Position numbers and translations under genes: made by a program | The notes under the pieces: generated by a model | The model's database searches: none | What the model was told of the DNA's origin: nothing | The model's input: only the letters and a program-made list of their open reading frames with translations | In this document: piece by piece, positions 7,923 through 17,205 of the stretch | How the letters are laid out: each line of letters begins with the position of its first letter | Numbering within the stretch: the first letter of the stretch is position 1 | Assembly (NCBI GenBank): GCA_020852965.1 | Contig: JADYZV010000070.1 | Location: forward strand, 62,001-126,000 | Source of the DNA: Pirellulaceae bacterium | GTDB taxonomy: Bacteria; Planctomycetota; Planctomycetia; Pirellulales; Pirellulaceae | Length of the DNA stretch: 64,000 nucleotides | Direction: 5' to 3'

Positions 7923-8828
7923 TTAGCAAGACAAGTTGGGTCTAATCCGCAGTTCTACCGCTAAATGCAAGAAGAGGTGAGCTTGGTTACGGTGCAATCG
8001 CTCTGGGGGGGCTTCGGCTGCGGTTGATTCATTCTCTTCCTCTTGATCCGTAACGGGAGTTGGTGCTTTGGGAGTTAGAATGAGCCTATCACCTTCGATC
8101 TCCAGTCGTTCGAACTTGGCGAGCGTCTTAGCGACCTCTGGATCTTTGTTAACATCTTTGGCCAAATTCTGCTTGCGCAGCGGATTCATGAAACTCTCTG
8201 GGATGGGCTGGCCATCGAGTTCGGCGCTTTCGAGCTTGACGATCAACTCGCCGTCTTCGAGCGAAGCGTTGATGCGGGCCGAGCCGTTAAAGTAGCGCCC
8301 CTGCCCTCCTGGCAGCTCATCGGTGGGAAAGCTAACATCGGCTTGAATGAGCCCATCCTCGATCGTGACAAAGACGTGTCCTCGCAGCTTTTCTTGCTGT
8401 GCAATGAGCGCATTGAGCTCGTCAGAGGTGAGCACGAGGGGGTCGAGAGCCTGCCCCTGATCGACATCCTTTTGAAAAGTATCGACTCGCGCCTCGATCT
8501 CTTTCATTTTCTCCGGGGCGACTTCGACCACTGGTAGTTGTCTGGGTTCGGTCGAGGTGTATTGCGCGACCTGCTGAGTGAAGAAGTGGTAGGTTCCGAA
8601 ACCAACGGCTACCATCACGCCGACCACAAGCAACATGGTCATTAGGCACCCGCCGATCAAACATCCCCATCGAAACGGTTTGCGGGGCGACGCGTACGTG
8701 GGCGGCTCGCGCCCCACGCCGTAGGGAGCGACTTCGGTCGATTCTGGGTTGATGATTTCTGGCTCGAGCGGCGATTGACTCACGGGCGAAATTCCTTCCT
8801 GGTTGGCCGGCGAAGCGCTAGGAATCAC
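7923..8828 (-). CDS. Single-pass membrane protein of unknown function
   Basis: A 301-residue protein not recognised as a named family. Residues 1-55 are hydrophilic and rich in Pro, Ser and Glu. One membrane segment follows (about 57-80, GCLMTMLLVVGVMVAVGFG), then an extracytoplasmic domain of about 190 residues with helices and strands (LTSDELNALIAQ; VTIEDGLIQADVSFP), ending in a Glu-rich tail. The start is GTG 8828; the in-frame options downstream would remove the N-terminal segment, and no strong Shine-Dalgarno sequence is visible. It begins 20 bases after the lipoprotein stop on the same strand, so the two are probably co-transcribed. The layout suggests a bound-polymer or lipid-interacting domain, but this is a guess. 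Confidence 0.65.
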   Translation of the reverse strand: MIPSASPANQEGISPVSQSPLEPEIINPESTEVAPYGVGREPPTYASPRKPFRWGCLIGGCLMTMLLVVGVMVAVGFGTYHFFTQQVAQYTSTEPRQLPVVEVAPEKMKEIEARVDTFQKDVDQGQALDPLVLTSDELNALIAQQEKLRGHVFVTIEDGLIQADVSFPTDELPGGQGRYFNGSARINASLEDGELIVKLESAELDGQPIPESFMNPLRKQNLAKDVNKDPEVAKTLAKFERLEIEGDRLILTPKAPTPVTDQEEENESTAAEAPPERLHRNQAHLFLHLAVELRIRPNLSC

Positions 8829-8848
8829 TTTGGCATAGCACTAGTGAA

Positions 8849-10696
8849 CTAATTGTGCCGAGCTTCCATGGTTTTATCGATGACTTCGTTGAGCACCAAT
8901 TTGCGATCTTCGATGGTGCCATTGGCTAGCGCGAGTCCTTCATTGCCACGCAGGATGATCTGGTAGACCTTGGCCAGTTCATCAGCCGAGAGCAAATCCA
9001 TGGAACGGTACAATCTCGCCTCAAAGAGTTTTACCAGATCGTCGGTTTGAGGATCGACCAACAGCGCGCGAATGCGATCGTGCGCATGCTCGGGTTTGAG
9101 TGCTGGTAGCTCCGATAGCTTGGCCTTCGAGTCGAAGCCAGCGAAAAAACGATCGATATTTTTGCTTAAAGTGTCATCTTCATGCCCACGCAGCTTAGCT
9201 CGTTCAATATCGATGTTCACCAACGTGCTGGTAGCGGCCACCGTCTTGCCATCGAGTCCCACGAAACGAAGCCGAGTAGAGTTTTCGATCAGTCCACCGC
9301 GGCGTTTGTGGGCCGCTTTGATGTCGAATAGGAACAGCCCGTCGAACCCCTGTGCAATGGCTTCCTTGAGCAGTTCGCTTTGCTTGCCAGTGCCGATGAA
9401 GACCAAGCCAGGAGTGAGGATGCTCCCTTGGGTTGTATGTTTGGAAGTAGCCGCATTGCCATCCGCACCCACTCCGCTGCCTGGAAAGTCTCCCAGCATG
9501 TCTTCCATGCCCCTCTTCATGCCGCCCATCCCCATCATCCCCATGGCATTATTATTGGGGACTTCAACGGTAGCGGGCTCGACATCTTTGAACGGAGTCC
9601 CCAGTTTGCCTTCCATCCAGCGGCTTTCGAAACTGGCCACCAAAGCGTCGCCGAAATCACCGGTGAGTTCCTGAAAGGTTCGTTCGGATTTCGTGTTCGC
9701 ACCGGTGCTAGATTGACTCCCAAAGGCCATGTTCCCAGCCCTCCCTCCGCCACCGGCACCGCCGCTTTGCGAAACACCCAACGGTTTGAGATCGTCGATG
9801 GAATCCTCCGCGTCCAAGTCGGCACCTACCGCAAACCGCAATGCCAAAATGGGGCGCAGCCCTAACTCGAACCAGCGAGCCTGAGACAACGTCTGGTGAG
9901 CCACGCTATCGTCGGCCGCCACAGCGTGGGCATAGAGCAACTCGACCGCTTTGCCTTCGTTGCCAACGCTAAAAGCGTACTCGGCTTGAGTCAAGTAATC
10001 GCGCTCCTCCAGTGGTACGAAGTCAGCTTTGACCAGCGAACTCTTGATCCAGGCAACCACCGCCGACTGTTGCCTGGCATCCGGCCGACGCGGCACCGTG
10101 GGCGGAGGCATGGTGGCGTCCTCAAGTTGCTTGAGCACCGAGTGCCAAGTCGTCGCATTGCCCATATTGGTAAAGCCATCGGAGACAAGATCCAGCCGCA
10201 TATCACCCTCGGTTTTTTGCGGTCCGTGGCAATGGATACAATTGGTTCTGACGAATTGCATCGCCGAAGCAAACTGCGGCGTCGCACTGGCCGACATGCC
10301 AAAGCCTGGCATGTCAAAGCCGGGCATGCCTTCCATCATGCCGTCGCCGTCGTCCTTAAATCCGTCCGGATAACCCTGCATGGCAAAGCCTCCTGGTCCT
10401 CCTGGTCCCATCGGCCCTCGTTGCATTCCCATGGAGAACTCATCCTCCTCTTCACGGCTCGCGTCGCTGCCATAGGTTCCACCACCGTAAGCCTCGCCAT
10501 CGCTCGGCTCCACCTTCTTGATATCCATAGCGATCGTCGGCACTGGGGCGACCGCCGCCGGATCCGGCGCGGCTGGTTCCGGCTCCGAACTACTACAGCC
10601 CAGCAAGCCACATAGCGCGAGAGATAGTAGCCCAAGAGAAAGCCTTAGGTTTGCTGGCGGGGAATTGGGTGGTCGAGTTGAGAATTGCGACGGCAT
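8849..10696 (-). CDS. Cytochrome c lipoprotein, planctomycete type
   Basis: A 615-residue exported lipoprotein. The signal peptide ends in a lipobox LLGC (Cys34). A Gly/Met-rich stretch follows (about 65-135), then a single heme-binding motif CIHCH near residue 153 within a segment resembling the planctomycete cytochrome c domain (CHGPQKTEGDMRLDL, later TMPPP and VAWIKSSL). The C-terminal 380 residues hold a second Met/Gly-rich patch (MGMMGMGGM) and helical regions without a known fold. A single-heme protein anchored outside the inner membrane suggests electron transfer or redox sensing. ATG 10696 has GAGG about 10 bases upstream. The distal heme ligand cannot be fixed by eye, but many nearby Met residues are candidates. 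Confidence 0.75.
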   Translation of the reverse strand: MPSQFSTRPPNSPPANLRLSLGLLSLALCGLLGCSSSEPEPAAPDPAAVAPVPTIAMDIKKVEPSDGEAYGGGTYGSDASREEEDEFSMGMQRGPMGPGGPGGFAMQGYPDGFKDDGDGMMEGMPGFDMPGFGMSASATPQFASAMQFVRTNCIHCHGPQKTEGDMRLDLVSDGFTNMGNATTWHSVLKQLEDATMPPPTVPRRPDARQQSAVVAWIKSSLVKADFVPLEERDYLTQAEYAFSVGNEGKAVELLYAHAVAADDSVAHQTLSQARWFELGLRPILALRFAVGADLDAEDSIDDLKPLGVSQSGGAGGGGRAGNMAFGSQSSTGANTKSERTFQELTGDFGDALVASFESRWMEGKLGTPFKDVEPATVEVPNNNAMGMMGMGGMKRGMEDMLGDFPGSGVGADGNAATSKHTTQGSILTPGLVFIGTGKQSELLKEAIAQGFDGLFLFDIKAAHKRRGGLIENSTRLRFVGLDGKTVAATSTLVNIDIERAKLRGHEDDTLSKNIDRFFAGFDSKAKLSELPALKPEHAHDRIRALLVDPQTDDLVKLFEARLYRSMDLLSADELAKVYQIILRGNEGLALANGTIEDRKLVLNEVIDKTMEARHN

Positions 10697-10855
10697 TGGC
10701 AGAGCCTCAGGACTTCATTGGCAAACAGTTTCGAGCTGGCAAAATACCCCGACGGGGGCTAACGAGCGCTCCAACTCATTATGTCCGTTGCCGAGTTGAA
10801 TGTCGAGCATTTAAGGCCAATATAGCATTTAAGGCTGATATACTGCCAAAGAAAA

Positions 10856-10915
10856 GTAGCTCGGTGGTCCCCCATCGTGCCGCGTTACCTGGAATCACGG
10901 TGGTCCCCCACCGTG
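10856..10915. repeat. REP-like palindromic element, copy 2
   Basis: GTAGCTCGGTGGTCCCCCAT at 10856 and CACGGTGGTCCCCCACCGTG at 10896-10915 form two units of the same family as 119-165. They sit between two minus-strand genes (lipoprotein start and channel stop). Confidence 0.75.
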
Positions 10916-10946
10916 TCACCGTAGCGTGCCACTTTGGGGGCAGGAC

Positions 10947-12755
10947 CTAGCTCTCACTGCTCAGCTTGTGTTCCAAGCGGCGGCGGTTGTAAGCGGCGAT
11001 CGTCTCTTTGCGGCGCAAGATTCCCAATAGCTTTTGAGAATCGTCCGCAGCGACTACGGGGAGTTCGTCGATATTCATCGCCGTGAATCGAGTCAGCGCG
11101 GTATTCAAATCATCCTCGGGCGACACGGTGATGAGACGAGTGTTCATAACGTCTCGAGCATTGGCGATTTCCCAAATCGTGTCGTCGTATAGATACGAGC
11201 GCACGTCTTCGGCAGAAAAAATCCCAACGAACTTCTGCTCGTCGTCCACCACCGGAAAGTATCGCTGCGACGTTTCGGCCAACAGGTGTACGATCTCATT
11301 GAGACTGGTCCCTTCGTGTACCAAACGCAGTTTGCGATGTTGATGATAAACATCGCTAACTTTCATTCCTTCAAGTACATCGACAATAAAATCACCCCGG
11401 TGCGCCGGGGATTCCAAGCGCGTGGGAACCTGCTTGACATAGATGGTCCAGCGCCGCATGAGCAGGAAGCACAGTATCGAAACCCACATGGTTGGTAACA
11501 AAAGTCGGTAGCTGCCAGTCATCTCAGTAACCATCAAGATGGTCGAGAACGGTGCGCGGGCGCAACCGGCAAAAAAACCAGCCATGCCGACAATCGCATA
11601 GGTTCCCGGCTGCGAGACTAACTGGGGCATAGCTAGTTGCAGGAGCTTACCAGTGGCTCCCCCTAAGCAGCCACCGATGATCACCGACGGCCCGAACACT
11701 CCTCCCGAACCGCCGGAGCCAATGGTTAGCGAAGTCGTCACGATCTTTACCAGGGCAATCGCGATCAGCGTGCCGACGGCTACATGTTCGGTATCGGAAA
11801 AGGCTGTCTGCAACATGCCGTATCCACCACCGAGCACCGCCAGCATGTCAGGATTCTTGCCAGAGGCCAGGTAAGCGCCTAATCCAACCACCCCAGTCAG
11901 CAATGCACCCACCGCCGCCTTGACGTAGGTGGGGAGCGGTATGCGCTCAAAGATGCCGTGGATTCCATAAAAAGTGCGAATGTAGAGTACGCCTCCGGCA
12001 ACCAACACGAGCGCTAGCATCGCATAGGGGATCAGCTCCCACGGAGTTCCGAAATCGAAGTGCATATTGGGGCCGAACAGCGGCATAAAGCGGTATTGCC
12101 TGGGCAGCGAGAAGCAGAACACCGAATAGGCAATCGTCGATGCCACAGCCGCTGGCATGATCACGTCAGATTCGAGCTCCGCGTCGCGATATAAAATCTC
12201 ACCGGCAAACAAGGCTCCCGCTAGCGGTGCGCGAAAGATGGCTCCCACACCAGCCCCCATACCAGCCGCCAATAAAATGCGGCGATCGCGGGCTGACAAT
12301 TTCAACGCAGTGGCCAAAGCCGAACCGAAACCAGCCCCAATTTGTGCAATGGGGCCTTCGCGTCCGGCCGAGCCCCCCGTACCGAGCGTGATGGCCGAAG
12401 CCAGCGTCTTGATAATTGGGATGCGTAGGCGAATCTCGCCCCGTTTGTTGTGAAAGGCATCGATGACCGCGTCGGTTCCGTGCCCAGAAGCTTCCGGAGC
12501 AAAACGCCAAGCCAGCCAACCCGCTGCCAGACCACCAGCGGTCAACACCACCAGCAGCCACCAGGGAGAAAGCGTCGTCTCCACCTCGGGGAAGGGCGAG
12601 TACTCGGCGACCGCCTCGCTCAGTGGAAATCCAGCCACACGAACCAGCATCAGGTGCTGTACGAGCTGCACCAGGGCCTGAAAGACCGTCGCTCCCAAGC
12701 CTGCCACGATCCCAACTAGCGCGGACAAGATCAACCATTTGCCGGTTGAGGGCAT
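10947..12755 (-). CDS. ClC chloride channel/transporter with CBS pair
   Basis: A 602-residue inner-membrane protein. Residues about 8-400 hold the ClC core with its anion-binding motifs: a Gly-rich GTGGSAGREGPIAQIG block whose Glu is the gating residue position, and GSGGSGGVFGPSVIIGG further on. The usual GSGIP motif is replaced by an SGHGTD version, as in some ClC subgroups. Two CBS domains fill the C-terminus (about 475-595) and normally bind adenine nucleotides to regulate the pore. ATG 12755 has GGAA 6 bases upstream; an alternative GTG at 12791 overlaps the upstream gene stop as GTGA and would add 12 residues. It is probably co-transcribed with the isomerase gene before it. Channel versus Cl/H exchanger is unresolved. 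Confidence 0.9.
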   Translation of the reverse strand: MPSTGKWLILSALVGIVAGLGATVFQALVQLVQHLMLVRVAGFPLSEAVAEYSPFPEVETTLSPWWLLVVLTAGGLAAGWLAWRFAPEASGHGTDAVIDAFHNKRGEIRLRIPIIKTLASAITLGTGGSAGREGPIAQIGAGFGSALATALKLSARDRRILLAAGMGAGVGAIFRAPLAGALFAGEILYRDAELESDVIMPAAVASTIAYSVFCFSLPRQYRFMPLFGPNMHFDFGTPWELIPYAMLALVLVAGGVLYIRTFYGIHGIFERIPLPTYVKAAVGALLTGVVGLGAYLASGKNPDMLAVLGGGYGMLQTAFSDTEHVAVGTLIAIALVKIVTTSLTIGSGGSGGVFGPSVIIGGCLGGATGKLLQLAMPQLVSQPGTYAIVGMAGFFAGCARAPFSTILMVTEMTGSYRLLLPTMWVSILCFLLMRRWTIYVKQVPTRLESPAHRGDFIVDVLEGMKVSDVYHQHRKLRLVHEGTSLNEIVHLLAETSQRYFPVVDDEQKFVGIFSAEDVRSYLYDDTIWEIANARDVMNTRLITVSPEDDLNTALTRFTAMNIDELPVVAADDSQKLLGILRRKETIAAYNRRRLEHKLSSES

Positions 12756-12787
12756 TTCGATTCCGCGCACATACGAGACAATTCGCT

Positions 12788-13606
12788 TCACTTGTGTGCC
12801 AAAGCGTTGCGCATATTCTGCATGCTCTGACGCGCGATGGTTTCTATGCCAGGTTGGTAGTTGAATACTTCGACGCTTACCCAACCCTCGTATTGCACAT
12901 CGCGCAGGGCATCGAAGATCGGACCAAAGTCGACTTCGCCCATGCCAGGCCCGAGCAGGTTCGGGTCGTTGGCGTGAAAGTGTACTAAATGCTTGCCGTT
13001 GGCGCGAATCACGTCGGCGATCGGTATGCCTTCGCTACTCATAGCTTTGACGTCCAAGTGCAATTGGACGTGGGGCGAGCCGATCTGCTCGATGACCTCG
13101 ACGGCTTGGGAAGCGTGGTTCCAGAAATTCCCTTCGCCGGGTCCGAGCGGTTCGAGCGCCAGCGTGACCTGCTGTTTTTCGAGCTCAGGCAGAGCCGCTT
13201 CGAGCACGCTGCGCGCATTCTCAGCGGCCTGTGCGTGGGTCATCTCGCTGGTGAAATTGCGCTGCGCTGGAGAGCCTAGGACCATGATCGAACCACCCAG
13301 GTCGCGACATAATTGGGCCAATTGCCCGAGGTAGTGGCTGGTACGACTGCGCACCTCCGCATCGTTTGTGGTCAAGTGATAGCCCTCGGTCTTGGCCAGC
13401 AACCAGTGCAGACCAAGCATTTCCACTCCCGAACGGGCTATTTGTTGAGCCAATTGTTCGCGTCGTGAGGCGGGGAGCAGCTCGGGACGCCCTCCCAGTG
13501 TAAATGGGGCAATCTCCCAGCCCGTATAGCCGCACTCACGCGTCAAATCGAGCGCTCGCTCCCAGGGCCAATCCTGAAACAATTCATTGCAAATTGCGAA
13601 ACGCAT
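12788..13606 (-). CDS. Sugar phosphate isomerase/epimerase (TIM barrel, AP endonuclease 2-like)
   Basis: A 272-residue soluble protein of the xylose isomerase-like TIM barrel family. Metal-site motifs are visible: LHWLLAK after a first strand, LALEPLGPGE (Glu), HLDVKAMS (His/Asp), VHFHANDPN (His) and WVSVEVFNY (Glu). Such proteins isomerise or epimerise sugars, inositols or their phosphates with a divalent metal; the substrate cannot be read from sequence. ATG 13606 has AAAGG about 9 bases upstream, so the 13-residue longer frame from 13645 was not used. Its stop overlaps the possible GTG start of the ClC gene, pointing to one operon. Confidence 0.85.
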   Translation of the reverse strand: MRFAICNELFQDWPWERALDLTRECGYTGWEIAPFTLGGRPELLPASRREQLAQQIARSGVEMLGLHWLLAKTEGYHLTTNDAEVRSRTSHYLGQLAQLCRDLGGSIMVLGSPAQRNFTSEMTHAQAAENARSVLEAALPELEKQQVTLALEPLGPGEGNFWNHASQAVEVIEQIGSPHVQLHLDVKAMSSEGIPIADVIRANGKHLVHFHANDPNLLGPGMGEVDFGPIFDALRDVQYEGWVSVEVFNYQPGIETIARQSMQNMRNALAHK

Positions 13607-13709
13607 ATCGTATCGACCTTTATGCACAAGCGTGGTTTTCCTCATTCGCAGGAAGCGTATTATAGACGCTCACGTGGTGACCGAAAGCCACACTTGCCGT
13701 TTCCTCAAA

Positions 13710-13776
13710 GTAGCTCGGCGGTCCCCCGCCGAATAGCTTCCCATTCCATAAAGTAGCTCGGCGGTCCCTCGCCGAA
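13710..13776. repeat. REP-like palindromic elements, copies 3 and 4
   Basis: Two near-identical units, AGTAGCTCGGCGGTCCCCCG at 13709 and AGTAGCTCGGCGGTCCCTCG at 13752, lie directly upstream of trmB. The second ends almost at the first in-frame ATG (13776), one reason to prefer the later start. Confidence 0.75.
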
Positions 13777-13805
13777 TGCTTTTCACGCCGCAACTAGAGC
13801 CCTCG

Positions 13806-14435
13806 ATGGAATCCGAACGCAGCCGACCCTTGCGCCGAGTGAAAACCGCCGCACGAGATTTGTTTACTGAACCACTGGCTTGGGATCAGGTCGCCAGTGG
13901 CGACGGGCCCGTTGAGCTCGAAATCGGTTCTGGCAAGGGGTTGTTTTTGTTGGAAGCTGCCGCCCAGCGTCCGCAACACCGCTTTGTTGGGATTGAACTG
14001 GCAGCCAAGTTCGCTCACGGTGCGGCCGACCGACTGGCCAAACGCAATCTAACCAATGCGTCCATGTTGCGCGGCGATGCGCAGAAGTTCTTAGCCCAAG
14101 TCGTTCCCGATCGGAGTTTGGTAGCCGTACACGTCTACTTCCCCGATCCCTGGTGGCGCAACAAACACAAGAAGCGCCGCGTACTCAACGAACAGGTCTT
14201 GCAGGACATCGAACGCAGCTTGATACCCGGCGGCCAACTCCATTTCTGGACCGATGTGCTCGACTACTACGAACACATCTGCGCCCAACTAATGGACACC
14301 ACCAAGCTGGCTGGCCCGCGTTACGTCCCGCAACGCGAGGCCGAGCACTCGATGGACTACACCACCCACTTCGAGCGGCGTGCGCGAACCCACGGTCAAC
14401 CCGTCTATCGCGCCCTCTTCGTCAAGCCAGATTAG
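13806..14435 (+). CDS. trmB: tRNA (guanine-N7-)-methyltransferase
   Basis: A 209-residue SAM-dependent methyltransferase that makes m7G46 in tRNA variable loops. It carries the SAM-binding motif ELEIGSGKGLFLLEAA, the FVGIEL motif and the family signature HVYFPDPWWRNKHKKRR that holds the substrate-binding Asp, Pro and Trp residues. The length is typical. ATG 13806 is preferred over 13776, which lies in the end of a repeat and has no ribosome site. Two repeat units follow its stop. It stands alone on the plus strand between minus-strand genes. Confidence 0.93.
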   Translation: MESERSRPLRRVKTAARDLFTEPLAWDQVASGDGPVELEIGSGKGLFLLEAAAQRPQHRFVGIELAAKFAHGAADRLAKRNLTNASMLRGDAQKFLAQVVPDRSLVAVHVYFPDPWWRNKHKKRRVLNEQVLQDIERSLIPGGQLHFWTDVLDYYEHICAQLMDTTKLAGPRYVPQREAEHSMDYTTHFERRARTHGQPVYRALFVKPD

Positions 14436-14439
14436 CAGA

Positions 14440-14500
14440 CTCGGCGGGGGACCGCCGAGCTGCGTTTGTATGCAATTCGGCGGGGGACCGCCGAGCTGCG
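14440..14500. repeat. REP-like palindromic elements, copies 5 and 6
   Basis: Two direct copies of TCGGCGGGGGACCGCCGAGC (14441-14460; variant 14477-14496) lie in the short space between the convergent trmB and NRDE genes. In this position they could also act as a bidirectional transcription stop, though no T-run is seen. Confidence 0.75.
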
Positions 14501-14517
14501 TTCGTCCAATCACTCGA

Positions 14518-15294
14518 TTAGGTAGCCTTGGCTTTGGTTCGCGCTTCGCGCAAGCCACGGCTGAGGATATCTCGCAACATCGGCGAGTAGTCCTCGTACT
14601 TGGCTTGGTCTGGCGAGCCATTGGCAAATTGGAAAATGGCATCGCGCGGCTTGGGGCTGAGCGCAATCAGCGCACTGCTAACCGTGCCGTAGTCCTTGCC
14701 TCGCATGACCATCGTCGCTCGACCGGCCGGCGATGGCCCGCGAGCGAACACCTTGCTAGCCACCGCCAAGAATTTCACCGGCGAATCGAGCAGTTGCAGT
14801 GTCAGCAGGCGATGCGCCAAACTGACGCGGTCGTCGTTGGGGTCGTTGACGTTCTGATTGCTGATGATGTTCAGACCGTCGTCGAGTGGGACCACGTCGG
14901 GCTCTTGGTCCGCATGAACCACCCAGCCGCTTTCCGCATCACAGACGATCAAATTGTGGTTTTCGTAGCGATGAGTCGTCAACTCTTCCATCGCTTTGTC
15001 GACCCCTTTTCGAGCGCTGTTGCAGCGCAACACTTCGCGTGCGAGCAGTCCACGACTGCGCGCCCCAAAGGCGTCGCCCGTGCCGCGGCGACTGCATACG
15101 CCAACAAACATGCCGTGTTGATTGACTCCTAACCAAGTTCCCCCAGCGCGTTGATCCATGCCGCACAGGACGCGCGGCTTACCAGACTGGATCGATGGGG
15201 GCTGCGAGGGTCGGTCAAAATACTCTTCCCGATTCGCGGCTACGAGGATGGGGCTCTCTGGAACAAGACGGTAGAGAACAGCCAGTAAGCACAT
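14518..15294 (-). CDS. NRDE family protein (TANGO2-like)
   Basis: A 258-residue soluble protein with the start MCLLAVLYR and the name-giving AANREEYFDRP motif, then GGTWLGVN and a GVCSRRGTG segment. These place it in the NRDE/TANGO2 family, in which the N-terminal Cys and the Asn-Arg-Glu motif suggest an Ntn-hydrolase-like fold. Eukaryotic homologues affect Golgi and lipid or heme traffic; the bacterial role is not established. The start is firm, because Cys2 follows the initiator as in the family. It is a single gene convergent with trmB. Confidence 0.82.
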   Translation of the reverse strand: MCLLAVLYRLVPESPILVAANREEYFDRPSQPPSIQSGKPRVLCGMDQRAGGTWLGVNQHGMFVGVCSRRGTGDAFGARSRGLLAREVLRCNSARKGVDKAMEELTTHRYENHNLIVCDAESGWVVHADQEPDVVPLDDGLNIISNQNVNDPNDDRVSLAHRLLTLQLLDSPVKFLAVASKVFARGPSPAGRATMVMRGKDYGTVSSALIALSPKPRDAIFQFANGSPDQAKYEDYSPMLRDILSRGLREARTKAKAT

Positions 15295-15542
15295 CGATAT
15301 GTGATTTCTCTCTACGAGTAGTCGGATTGAATGGGAGAGGCCAACTCCAAGCGAAGCTGGCTCCCGCTAACGATGCAAACAATCTACCGCCCAGTCGCCG
15401 AATGAAACACCCCCTAATGGGGTGATTGGTGCGATATTTGCCAGTTGTCAAATCCCAGAACCCTCACCATCGCCAAGAAAACCAAGCTTTGCTCGCTATA
15501 GGCTCCCAAATCGGTAGGTTTTATCACGCCCATGGCAATGGG

Positions 15543-17000
15543 TTAGCCGAGCTGACTCTTGTTGCGGAGGATGTGGTGGTAGTGCTGTGCAAAGCGGTGA
15601 GCTTCGTCCCGGACGTATTGCAACAGTCGCAGCCCGAAGGCGTGGCGGCTGAGCTTGAGGGGGGCCGAATCGCCGGGCAGGAAGATCTCCTCATCGCGTT
15701 TGGCTAGTGACAATAGTGTCGGCGGCGCAATCCCCTGGTCGCGAAAGGCGGCCACAGCGGCACTAAGTTGACCTTTGCCTCCGTCGATTAGCAACAGATC
15801 GGGAAAGCTCTCCTGCGCATCGCTCAAGCGGCGAAAACGGCGTGAGACCACTTCGTGGATACTGCGAAAGTCGTCGACACCAGCTACATTCTGTATCTTG
15901 TAGCGACGATAGCCGGGCTTAAATGGCAGTCCATCGATGAACTGCACCAAGCTGGCTACCGTCTCGTTGCCGCCAAGGTGGGCGATGTCGACCCCCTCGA
16001 TCACGCGCGGTTGCTTGTCGAGCTTGAGCACTTTTTGTAGGCCGGCCAGTCCCTTTTTGGGGTCGATGTAAAACACTTCTGGCTGCACGTGCGTATCGAG
16101 CTCGCCGCGTTCGTCGAGCCGCTCGAGCATGTTGATCTCGTCGCGCAGTCTGGCCGCCTTTTCATATTTGAGCTCCTTAGCGGCTAGCCGCATCTCCTCG
16201 CGCAGTTCCTTCAATAGCCGCTTCTGCCCACCTTCCAAGAAAGTCTGCAATCGTTTGATATCCTGGCGGTAGTCTTCCTTACTAATCCGCAAATTGCAGG
16301 GGGCCGTGCATTGTCGGATCGAAGCTAGCAGGCAGGGGCGAAACCATCTCCAACGTTCATCCTCCGCTTCGATATCGAGCGAACAAGTACGGAATTTAAA
16401 AATCTTCTGCAAGGCGCTGATCGCGCCACGCAGCGCTCCCGCGCTGGCAAAGGGGCCATACAGTCTTACGCCAGACGTAGGGGGCTCGCGCGTCAGCTCA
16501 ACGCGAGGGAAGTCCTCGCGCGTGGTGATCATCAAGTAGGGGAAACTCTTGTCGTCCTTCTGCTCTTTGTTGTGTCTGGGCTGGACGTCTTTGATCAAGC
16601 GGCTCTCGGTTAACAATGCGTCGACTTCGCTGGCGCACTCCAGAAAGTCGATGTCGCAAATCTCATGAATCCAGCTCGCCGTCCGTTGCTCTTGCTGAGC
16701 CGCCTTGAGGAAATAGCTCCCCGCGCGACTGCGCAGATTCTTCGCCTTGCCGATATAGATCACTCGGCCAGCCAAGTCTTTCATCAAGTAGACGCCAGGC
16801 GTGCGCGGAAACGCACGAACCTTCTCGGCAGCGCGGCGAAAACCAAACGCATCGACGGCCTGCTCGGGGGGATCTGGCAACTCGGCCAAATCAGTCGCTT
16901 CGTCGCCGGACGCGCTCGGTGCGGACGCACCTCGCAGCTCGTCGCCCCGCGGCTGATCGCGTGGATCACTCGGTTCTTCTGCAGGATTCGGTAGGGACAA
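15543..17000 (-). CDS. uvrC: Excinuclease ABC subunit C, short form
   Basis: UvrC makes both incisions in nucleotide excision repair with UvrAB. The 485-residue protein has an unusual 60-residue acidic N-terminal extension. It then has a GIY-YIG nuclease domain (TPGVYLMKD, VIYIGKAKNLRSR), a Cys-containing segment (CLLASIRQCTAPC), the UvrB-binding UVR motif (EEMRLAAKELKYEKAARLRD) and the RNase H-like nuclease core with its catalytic residues in GVDIAH, LIDGGKGQL and RDEAHRF. It stops about 15 residues after the last motif, so the C-terminal double helix-hairpin-helix of usual UvrC (about 600 residues) is missing. The start is TTG 17000, supported by GGAG 7 bases upstream. Confidence 0.9.
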   Translation of the reverse strand: MSLPNPAEEPSDPRDQPRGDELRGASAPSASGDEATDLAELPDPPEQAVDAFGFRRAAEKVRAFPRTPGVYLMKDLAGRVIYIGKAKNLRSRAGSYFLKAAQQEQRTASWIHEICDIDFLECASEVDALLTESRLIKDVQPRHNKEQKDDKSFPYLMITTREDFPRVELTREPPTSGVRLYGPFASAGALRGAISALQKIFKFRTCSLDIEAEDERWRWFRPCLLASIRQCTAPCNLRISKEDYRQDIKRLQTFLEGGQKRLLKELREEMRLAAKELKYEKAARLRDEINMLERLDERGELDTHVQPEVFYIDPKKGLAGLQKVLKLDKQPRVIEGVDIAHLGGNETVASLVQFIDGLPFKPGYRRYKIQNVAGVDDFRSIHEVVSRRFRRLSDAQESFPDLLLIDGGKGQLSAAVAAFRDQGIAPPTLLSLAKRDEEIFLPGDSAPLKLSRHAFGLRLLQYVRDEAHRFAQHYHHILRNKSQLG

Positions 17001-17108
17001 TCAGCGACTCCGTGACTTCGAACGTCAATAATGGCTCGACTACTAGTAATTATCATACGCGGACAACGTGGCACGGATAACGGTGGCACGGCGGTCACCA
17101 CAGTGATT

Positions 17109-17132
17109 CTCGGCGGGGGACCACCGAGCTAC
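17109..17132. repeat. REP-like palindromic element, copy 7
   Basis: CTCGGCGGGGGACCACCGAG preceded by GTGATT, almost identical to the unit at 137-162. It sits between the divergent uvrC and SseB-like genes. Confidence 0.75.
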
Positions 17133-17205
17133 ACTCCCTCTGCAAAAGCCGCTGTTGGAGCTATGATAGCGACTTACGAACTACCTCTACTCTACGGAAG
17201 ATACC

